From assembly GCA_910587735.1 (NCBI GenBank), contig CAJUNT010000051.1:1-12083 (forward strand): a DNA stretch of 12,083 nt, in the 5' to 3' direction. Below the pieces are notes generated by a model. It ran no database searches and had not been told where the DNA came from. It saw only the letters and a program-made list of their open reading frames with translations. Each line of letters starts with the position of its first letter. Positions within the stretch are counted from its first letter, which is position 1. The stretch comes from an uncultured Clostridia bacterium (GTDB taxonomy: Bacteria; Bacillota; Clostridia; Lachnospirales; Anaerotignaceae). Below, piece after piece: positions 7,656 to 12,083 of the stretch. Made by a program: the position numbers and the translations under genes.

Positions 7656-8933
7656 ATGAAAGATATTAATGTAGAATATTTAGAAAATATAATAAAAGAA
7701 AATAATTGTGCATTTTTATGTGGAAATGGATTTAGTATTAACTTTGATAAAGATTTTGCGAATATATATGATAGGTTAGAAGAGGCAAATAGTCAGATAC
7801 AAGAAAACGGTATTTACAAAGTAACCCAAGGTAAGTTATTAACAAAAGTATTTGAAGAAAATTATAACAAAGTATATAAACTTGTAGAAAAATACAAACA
7901 AAAAGATTTTGAAAAATTATTTTATGATGGTATTCTTTTTGCAAGAACGATTATGGCAAATGAAAAGTTATTAAAAAATTTGGATACAGAAGGTTATAAT
8001 CCTAAATTAGTTTTTGATTATTCAAAAACAGATATTATTAAATCCATTGCTAATTGTAATAATTATAAAAATATCAATATTGAATTTTGGACAATATTAA
8101 TTTATATATATTTTGCTATCCAAAAAATGAAAAAACAAATAAACTATAAATTTAATAAAAAAAATACATTTATTGCATTAATTGAATGTGGAGACGTTTT
8201 TAGAGTATCTACAAATAATTTACAGAATGATATTGATTTTTTAACTTTAAGCAATGGATTTACAATCTATTATAAAATGCTATTCTCTACAGCTATACTT
8301 TGTAATGGAAAAGCATTAAATATCAAAAAACTCAATAATATTCAAAAAATAAATTTACCAATATTGACTAATTTCTTAAGTATTTTTAAATCAATTATGA
8401 CATTGAATTATGACCATATTTTAGAAAATCTTTTAAAACAAGATATAATACATTTACATGGTAGCTTTGTAAAGAATGAATATGAATATGTATACTTACA
8501 AAGTTTTGGAATAAATATAGAAGATACATATATTAGCTTTTCAGATATATTGCTTGGTGATTATTTTTATAAAACTCAAGCTGCTATTTTATATGATTTA
8601 TTTCAAAATAATTTTAATAAAAGAATTATTCATCTATCTAAAGTAACTGATAGAAATTTTAGTATAAATACCATTAATACAATATTTATTTTTGGATTAA
8701 ATATAGAAAATGATGAACATATTTTAAGAACAATTATGCTAGAACTATACAAAGTAAACTCTAAAAATAAAAAAATAATATATAGTTATTTTACAGAAGA
8801 AGATAAAGAAATATTTGAAAATCAGTATCATAAATGTATTACTTTTAGAAATGATATATCTAAGGAAGTGAAAAACATTCCCTTATTAGGAATTAAAACA
8901 CAAGAAATATTAGATAAAGTATTTTTTAAGTGA
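7656..8933 (+). CDS. SIR2-like (DUF4917-like) putative NAD-degrading defence protein
   Basis: The 425-residue protein carries motifs of the bacterial SIR2-like superfamily. A glycine-rich nucleotide-binding loop is at 21-28 (LCGNGFSI), followed by a long variable insertion of about 220 residues, then TLNYDHILE at 249-257, IIHLHGSF at 264-271 and FGLNIENDEHI at 346-356. In this superfamily the Asn of the NYD motif and a following His act in NAD cleavage, here N251 and H266 or H268. Related proteins in phage-defence systems deplete NAD and stop growth of the infected cell. No second catalytic domain, membrane segment or signal peptide is seen. It is transcribed alone, divergently from the R-M operon, with its own promoter. 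Base composition is extreme: two hand-counted 60-base lines (8101-8160 and 8641-8700) have only 7 and 10 G+C, against about 20 or more in the hsdM, repA and integrase lines I counted. Superfamily assignment is fairly firm; NADase activity and a link to R-M are inferred. Confidence 0.72.
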   Translation: MKDINVEYLENIIKENNCAFLCGNGFSINFDKDFANIYDRLEEANSQIQENGIYKVTQGKLLTKVFEENYNKVYKLVEKYKQKDFEKLFYDGILFARTIMANEKLLKNLDTEGYNPKLVFDYSKTDIIKSIANCNNYKNINIEFWTILIYIYFAIQKMKKQINYKFNKKNTFIALIECGDVFRVSTNNLQNDIDFLTLSNGFTIYYKMLFSTAILCNGKALNIKKLNNIQKINLPILTNFLSIFKSIMTLNYDHILENLLKQDIIHLHGSFVKNEYEYVYLQSFGINIEDTYISFSDILLGDYFYKTQAAILYDLFQNNFNKRIIHLSKVTDRNFSINTINTIFIFGLNIENDEHILRTIMLELYKVNSKNKKIIYSYFTEEDKEIFENQYHKCITFRNDISKEVKNIPLLGIKTQEILDKVFFK

Positions 8934-8999
8934 CTAAGTAAATTATTAAATAATTGGAAATCTTAAAACTCATACAAAAAATAAAAACTGCAATGATTG

Positions 9000-9095
9000 C
9001 AAGCAGGGGAAAGGGATATCCCTTTCCTCGCTTGTTGGTGTTCCCCCAAACCCCAAATGCAAATTTTTTGAAAATTTGCAAAACGCCTTCGGCGT
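9000..9095. other. Cluster of three palindromes; candidate oriT or replication-initiation site
   Basis: A perfect 20-base palindrome (9008-9027, centred on GGGATATCCC) is flanked by CAAGC (9000-9004) and GCTTG (9030-9034). Next come a GTTCCCCCAAACCCC tract (about 9040-9054), a 10-base stem TGCAAATTTT/AAAATTTGCA with a 3-base loop (9058-9080), and a small hairpin ACGCC-TTC-GGCGT (9083-9095). The patch is far richer in G+C than its surroundings, so it is conserved or recently acquired. From memory, similar sequence occurs beside relaxase genes in Firmicutes mobilizable elements; no relaxase gene adjoins it here. Confidence 0.45.
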
Positions 9096-9145
9096 GGCTT
9101 TTCCTTTTTTTGGAATGTCGTTTTTATTGTACTATATATAATATT

Positions 9146-9365
9146 TACTATTAAAAATAAACTGATTTTAAACAAAATCTTCAATTAAAAAATTTCCTTT
9201 TAGCAGTTTAAAAATAGAAAATTTCTTTGTTCCTTTTTATGTACTATCAGTAATAATTACTATTAAAAAATAAAACTATTTTCATATAAATTTTGCAAAA
9301 AAAATCTTTCTCAATAGCTAAAAAGAAAAAATTTCTGTTTCTTTTTTTGCCATCAAGAAAGAAAA
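9146..9365. repeat. Two degenerate A+T-rich tandem blocks, 112-base period
   Basis: TACTATTAAAAA starts at 9146 and again at 9258. In both blocks it is followed by TAAA(A)CT-like sequence and later by an AAAATTTCT(T/G)-type tract and T-runs in the same order. Identity is imperfect and the low complexity makes alignment uncertain. The blocks could be an A+T-rich unwinding region of an origin or simply an old duplication. Confidence 0.35.
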
Positions 9366-9472
9366 TTATTGATAAAATAATACTACTCCCTATATATATA
9401 ATATATACATACATTATATATCCCCCCTATAATTTATAAAATAATATGAATATCTTATATTTGTTTTCAGAG

Positions 9473-9496
9473 CGTTGTAGATACAACACTTCCGAA
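9473..9496. repeat. Palindromic repeat, copy 1 (24 bases)
   Basis: The sequence begins CGTTGTAGATACAACA and ends TTCCGAA. It contains the dyad GTTGTA-GA-TACAAC (9474-9487). A second copy lies at 9551-9574. Such paired dyads next to a Rep-type gene may bind a replication or partition protein. Confidence 0.6.
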
Positions 9497-9550
9497 GGCT
9501 GTTTTTATTTTATTGACTTTAATACTTCTGTTTATACTTATTTCTAAAAA

Positions 9551-9574
9551 CGTTGTACATACAACATTTCCGAA
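9551..9574. repeat. Palindromic repeat, copy 2 (24 bases)
   Basis: This matches the copy at 9473-9496 in 22 of 24 positions, with dyad GTTGTA-CA-TACAAC at 9552-9565 and the same TTCCGAA end. Start-to-start spacing is 78 bases. Conservation of dyad and tail against an A+T-rich background suggests a protein-binding site. Confidence 0.6.
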
Positions 9575-9646
9575 TACCAGTAATATATATCTGTTCCAAA
9601 CTACTGCTTTTTATGTTTAAAAAAGCAATTCCTCTTTGTCAACTAA

Positions 9647-9675
9647 AAAACAGAAACGTGTCACGTTTCTGTTTT
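9647..9675 (-). terminator. Rho-independent terminator of the mobility/replication operon
   Basis: A 14-base perfect inverted repeat (AAAACAGAAACGTG at 9647-9660, CACGTTTCTGTTTT at 9662-9675, one base between) lies 20 bases beyond the stop of the 75-residue gene. On the minus strand it is followed by a run of T residues, as expected for the end of the int-mobC-repA transcript. Confidence 0.85.
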
Positions 9676-9694
9676 AAGTAAACAAGGAAAAACC

Positions 9695-9922
9695 CTACCA
9701 TTGAAAACTGGAGTGAATCCCTTTTCTATCTAAATATTCTTCTCTAGCTTTTTCTTCTTCTGTTAGAGCAGTTTTGTATTTAGTATACAGGTTTTGATTG
9801 ATTACACTATCAAGTTTTTGTTGTAATCCTTCTGCAATTTTTTCTTCCTCATTATAATATTCCAAAATATGGTATTTGATAAGTGATAAAAACAAATCTT
9901 CGCTAATTTGTACTTGTTTCAT
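9695..9922 (-). CDS. Small acidic element protein of unknown function (75 residues)
   Basis: The 75-residue protein starts at an ATG with AGGAG (complement of 9931-9935) 8 bases upstream. It is helical and charged: MKQVQISEDLFLSLIKYHIL, then EEEKIAEGLQQKLD and a TKYKTALTEEEKAREEYLD segment ending GIHSSFQW. There is no membrane segment or DNA-binding motif. Similar small proteins follow RepA-like genes in clostridial mobile elements and are sometimes mislabelled complexin-2-like in databases; I rely on memory for this. It is the last gene of the int-mobC-repA transcript, followed by a strong terminator. Its role is unknown, though conserved position suggests a part in replication or transfer. 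Confidence 0.8.
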   Translation of the reverse strand: MKQVQISEDLFLSLIKYHILEYYNEEEKIAEGLQQKLDSVINQNLYTKYKTALTEEEKAREEYLDRKGIHSSFQW

Positions 9923-9933
9923 ATCAACATCTC

Positions 9934-10095
9934 CTATTTTTTTAATTTTGTGATAGTTTTGTTGATGGTGACTATATTTTTTATACCAGATTTTATCGTC
10001 ACGACCGTCACCATCGACACGCTTTTATTTTTTTCTGTTGCATATATTTTCCAAAAACCCTGTAAAATCAATGTTTTCTTTTGTTTTGTAATCAT
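9934..10095 (-). CDS. Possible 53-residue ORF between repA-like gene and 75-residue gene
   Basis: An ATG at 10093-10095 opens 53 codons ending in TAG at 9934-9936, which overlaps the AGGAG ribosome binding site of the next gene, as in coupled operon genes. The translation starts MITKQKKTLILQGFWKIYAT and continues with a V/T/I/K-rich half. It contains one copy of an 86-base repeat whose other copy covers the end of the repA-like gene. The only ribosome binding site is a weak AGGA 11 bases upstream. It could be a real small gene or non-coding iteron-like DNA that happens to be open. Confidence 0.35.
   Translation of the reverse strand: MITKQKKTLILQGFWKIYATEKNKSVSMVTVVTIKSGIKNIVTINKTITKLKK
9935..10020 (-). 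repeat. 86-base imperfect direct repeat, copy B
   Basis: On the minus strand this runs from GTGTCGATGGTGACGG to the AAAAAAATAG before the 75-residue gene. It matches copy A (10096-10181) at about three quarters of positions over 86 bases by hand alignment, without gaps, 161 bases away. In the first 39 bases all eight differences are transitions. Confidence 0.6.
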
Positions 10096-10181
10096 CTTTT
10101 TTTCAGTCCTGTGATGGTTGTGTCGATAGTGTCGATACTTTCTATACTAAATTTTATCGTCGCAACTGTCACTATCAACAT
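10096..10181 (-). repeat. 86-base imperfect direct repeat, copy A
   Basis: This copy spans the last codons of the repA-like gene and the bases after its stop at 10147. In the +1 frame relative to repA it encodes a 29-codon ORF (10092-10181) whose product, with VTVATIKFSI and TITGLKK, aligns with VTVVTIKSGI and TITKLKK in copy B. That ORF's TGA overlaps the ATG of the 53-codon ORF. The repeat also holds short units such as TCGACACTATCGACAC that resemble iterons. Confidence 0.6.
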
Positions 10182-11298
10182 ATTCGTCTTCGAATTTTTC
10201 TAAATAAATCATTCTGCCATCATGCCCTCTACTGCTTTTGTATGTAATTTGATAATCAGCATATAATTTTTCAACACAGATATTTAATTTTTTTGTCAAC
10301 TTATTTGGCTGCATATTGATTTGTGGTAAACAGTTTAATAATTCTGTTGCACTTCCTCGCCATTCTTTTTGATTTTCCATGAATTTTGCAATCATTTCTA
10401 ACACTTCATCAACTGGTTCTTTCCACAATTCTGTTTCCGCTTTTTTAAATTTCCAGATACAATGTTCTCTATCAAACTCAATCGTCAACTTTTGGTCTTG
10501 TTGGTCATGCCCAACAATATCTAATGTTGCAATATTATCTGTACGTCTTTTCTTCTGCATGATAAATGCTCCATCAGAAGCCCCCAAGAGTCCATTCGTT
10601 CCAGAAATCATTTCAAAACTGTCTTCTGACTGCAACTTTCTTGTGTGGTGTACTACCAAAATACAAATATTATGCTTATCACTAAACTGTTTTAATTTTG
10701 TTACAATATCATAATCGCTGGAATAGCTATATCTATCTCCTCCAACTTCTCGTATTTTTTGAAGTGTATCAATGATAATCAATTTCGTTTTTGTATGTTC
10801 TGTAATAAAATTTGTTAATTGATTTTCCAATCCTTCATTCAAAGATTTAGATTTTGTAGCAAAGTAAAAATTACTTGTACTTTCCATACCAAACATTTTG
10901 GACAATCGTTTTTGCAGTCTGCTGTAATCATCTTCTAATGCTAAATATAGTACTTCCCCTTGATTAACTTGATAATCCCATAAAGGTAAGCCTATACTGA
11001 CATGATAGCCTAATTGTGCCATCAAAAAAGATTTGCCAATTTTAGGAGCACCCACAAAGAGATATGTGCCGTTGTAAATCAGTTTGTCAACAACTGCTGC
11101 TTTTGGCGGATAAACCGTATCATACAATTCTTCCATTGTAATCGTTTCCAACACCCCCTGTTCCAAATTTTTTAAATTTTCTGTGGCTTGTAAATTGCTT
11201 TTTTGTTGTTTTTCTGTTATACTTTTGTTAATCGTTTTGGATTGTTCCTTTTCTGTGCTACCAGATGTAATAGGAACAATCTTTTCTTTTTTACTCAT
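10147..11298 (-). CDS. RepA-like AAA ATPase / DNA helicase of a mobile element
   Basis: This 383-residue protein resembles RSF1010 RepA and the AAA_25/KaiC-like group, hexameric ATPases that unwind DNA at a plasmid or element origin. Walker A is GAPKIGKS at 83-90, an acidic ALEDD is at 120-124, Walker B LIIID at 173-177 and VVHHTR at 215-220, a motif typical of RepA helicases. The first 55 residues are polar, K/Q/S/T-rich and probably disordered; the C-terminal 110 residues may form a winged-helix domain. The ATG overlaps the stop of the MobC-like gene by 4 bases (ATGA), so they are coupled. The last codons lie inside an 86-base duplication, giving an acidic tail (VDSDSCDDKI). It probably supports replication of the excised element. 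Confidence 0.85.
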   Translation of the reverse strand: MSKKEKIVPITSGSTEKEQSKTINKSITEKQQKSNLQATENLKNLEQGVLETITMEELYDTVYPPKAAVVDKLIYNGTYLFVGAPKIGKSFLMAQLGYHVSIGLPLWDYQVNQGEVLYLALEDDYSRLQKRLSKMFGMESTSNFYFATKSKSLNEGLENQLTNFITEHTKTKLIIIDTLQKIREVGGDRYSYSSDYDIVTKLKQFSDKHNICILVVHHTRKLQSEDSFEMISGTNGLLGASDGAFIMQKKRRTDNIATLDIVGHDQQDQKLTIEFDREHCIWKFKKAETELWKEPVDEVLEMIAKFMENQKEWRGSATELLNCLPQINMQPNKLTKKLNICVEKLYADYQITYKSSRGHDGRMIYLEKFEDEYVDSDSCDDKI

Positions 11299-11627
11299 TG
11301 GTTTTCCTCCTTCATATTTTTTAAAATTTGACTGATAAATTGAATTGTTGATGTTGTTACATCATCAATTTCATTTCCATTTGTTAGTCTTTGTAGTTCT
11401 ATACAAAGCTGCTCTATATGATTTTTTAATGCCTTATATATTCTTGTATTACCTACTACAACAACATCTTTACAAAGCAATCTTTTGATAATATAGTCCT
11501 GTTTGGTTAAACCAGATAAAGCTACTAGATTATCTAACAATATTACTTCTTCCTTTGACATTCTAAATGAAACCGTTTTGTTTCGCCATCTACCTTGCTT
11601 GTCCAAATTTCTCTCCAAGTTCCTCAC
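11295..11627 (-). CDS. MobC-like relaxosome accessory protein
   Basis: The protein (up to 110 residues) contains RWRNKTVSFRMSKEEVILLD followed by LSGLTKQDYIIKRLL, a ribbon-helix-helix-like pattern found in MobC-type mobilization proteins, which help a relaxase open oriT. The GTG at 11625-11627 overlaps the integrase 3' end by 38 bases. A TTG at 11604-11606, with GGAGAG (11611-11616) four bases upstream, would give a start at LDKQGRWRNK, closer to the usual start of relatives; I cannot decide between them. It overlaps the repA-like gene by 4 bases. The C-terminal half is helical with no other motif. The family is fairly clear; its relaxase partner is not in the window. Confidence 0.72.
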   Translation of the reverse strand: MRNLERNLDKQGRWRNKTVSFRMSKEEVILLDNLVALSGLTKQDYIIKRLLCKDVVVVGNTRIYKALKNHIEQLCIELQRLTNGNEIDDVTTSTIQFISQILKNMKEENQ

Positions 11628-12083
11628 CTCTTTCTATATTTAATTTTTGTGCCATTTCTATTTGTTTGGTAGGAAATAAGTGAGCATACTGATAGGTAAT
11701 GTCAATACTTTCATGTCCTACTCTGTCAGCAATCGCAACTGCTGAAAACCCTAAATCTATTAAATGTGAAATATGACTGTGTCTTAAACTGTGCAATTTT
11801 ATACGCTTTACTCCTGCTGCTTTTGCTCCTCTATCCATTTCATGATGAAGATAGCTTTTTGTAATAGGAAAGATTCTATCTGTAGATTTGCAACCATAAA
11901 GCAATTTTATATAATCTTTTATTTCTTCCACCAAGAAATCAGGCATTTGTATTGTGCGATTACTTTTTGTCGTTTTCGGTTCTGTAACGACATCTTCTCC
12001 TTGAATCCTTTGATAAGATTTGTTAATAGTTAAAACGCCTTTTTCAAAATCAAAATCGGCTGGTGTCAACGCAAGTAGTTCTC
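11590..12083 (-). CDS. Tyrosine recombinase / integrase, C-terminal part (5' end off window)
   Basis: The frame is open to the window edge, giving 163 residues of the catalytic domain. The visible start reads ELLALTPADFDF, which normally follows the first catalytic Arg (off window). The beta-hairpin lysine lies in EPKTTKSNRTIQMP, the HxxR motif is HSLRHSH, the second His is in VGHES, and the nucleophile is the Tyr of YAHLFPTKQ. All visible catalytic residues are intact, so the enzyme should be active. It would integrate and excise the island, plausibly at the 3' end of guaA given the core at 473-487. The last 38 bases overlap the MobC-like gene, placing int, mobC and repA in one transcript. 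A TTG near 12069 is not the start, because the frame and family similarity continue beyond it. Confidence 0.92.
   Translation of the reverse strand, partial: ELLALTPADFDFEKGVLTINKSYQRIQGEDVVTEPKTTKSNRTIQMPDFLVEEIKDYIKLLYGCKSTDRIFPITKSYLHHEMDRGAKAAGVKRIKLHSLRHSHISHLIDLGFSAVAIADRVGHESIDITYQYAHLFPTKQIEMAQKLNIERGEELGEKFGQAR

Larger units (their letters stand above)
8934..9694. other. Gene-free region rich in palindromes and repeats (candidate origin region)
   Basis: These 761 bases hold no convincing gene. Two overlapping frames near 8954-9184 run through palindromes on opposite strands and lack ribosome binding sites. The region contains three hairpins in a G+C-richer patch (9000-9095), two degenerate A+T-rich blocks with a 112-base period (9146-9365), two 24-base repeats with internal dyads (9473-9496 and 9551-9574) and a terminator (9647-9675). 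Such an arrangement beside MobC-like and RepA-like genes suggests a transfer and/or replication origin. Confidence 0.6.

Noticed and set aside
8954..9184. Overlapping 66- and 73-codon frames on opposite strands
   Set aside because: Both run through the palindrome cluster, lack ribosome binding sites, and their translations mirror the hairpins; non-coding origin-like DNA explains them better.
9473..9574. CRISPR array
   Set aside because: There are only two repeats, the interval between them is 54 bases of low-complexity DNA, and no cas gene is present.
9908..10114. 68-codon hydrophobic plus-strand frame
   Set aside because: It is antisense to the 53-codon ORF and repeat region, has no ribosome binding site, and reads as T-rich non-coding DNA.

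Overview
The window looks like part of a mobile genetic island in a low-GC Gram-positive bacterium, most likely of the class Clostridia. The reasons are high A+T throughout, strong AGGAGG-type ribosome binding sites, and a tyrosine integrase / MobC-like / RepA-like gene set of the kind seen in clostridial integrative mobilizable elements. No species can be named from the sequence alone.

Layout, left to right. Positions 1-299 hold the 3' end of an unidentified plus-strand gene, closed by a strong, probably bidirectional terminator (309-354). Positions 360-667 are non-coding and contain a 15-base match to the end of guaA (V-E-W-E-stop, minus strand, 473-487), a known integration target, so this is probably one end of the island. 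Positions 668-7479 are a minus-strand operon read from right to left: an HTH-type protein, hsdM, hsdS, a 59-residue unknown protein and hsdR, together a complete type I restriction-modification system with two extra genes. Across a 176-base divergent intergenic region, a plus-strand gene (7656-8933) of extreme A+T content encodes a SIR2-like protein, a likely NAD-cleaving defence effector. Positions 8934-9694 carry no convincing gene but are dense in palindromes and repeats, consistent with a transfer or replication origin. Positions 9695-12083 are the mobility/replication core on the minus strand: partial integrase, MobC-like protein, RepA-like ATPase, a possible 53-residue ORF and a 75-residue protein.

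How the parts fit. The integrase would insert the island at the 3' end of guaA. The MobC-like and RepA-like proteins, with the palindromes near 9.0 kb and repeats near 9.5 and 10.1 kb, would serve replication or conjugative mobilization. The cargo is anti-phage defence: HsdM/HsdS modify host DNA, HsdR cleaves unmodified DNA, and the divergent SIR2-like protein may be a second, abortive layer. No relaxase gene is seen, so transfer would need one outside the window or in trans.

The most noteworthy points are: the pairing of a SIR2-like gene with an HTH-led type I R-M operon; a TAA stop in the HTH gene followed by 48 further open codons in the same frame that end exactly at the hsdM ribosome binding site; the 59-residue gene between hsdS and hsdR; and an 86-base duplication overlapping the end of the RepA-like gene.
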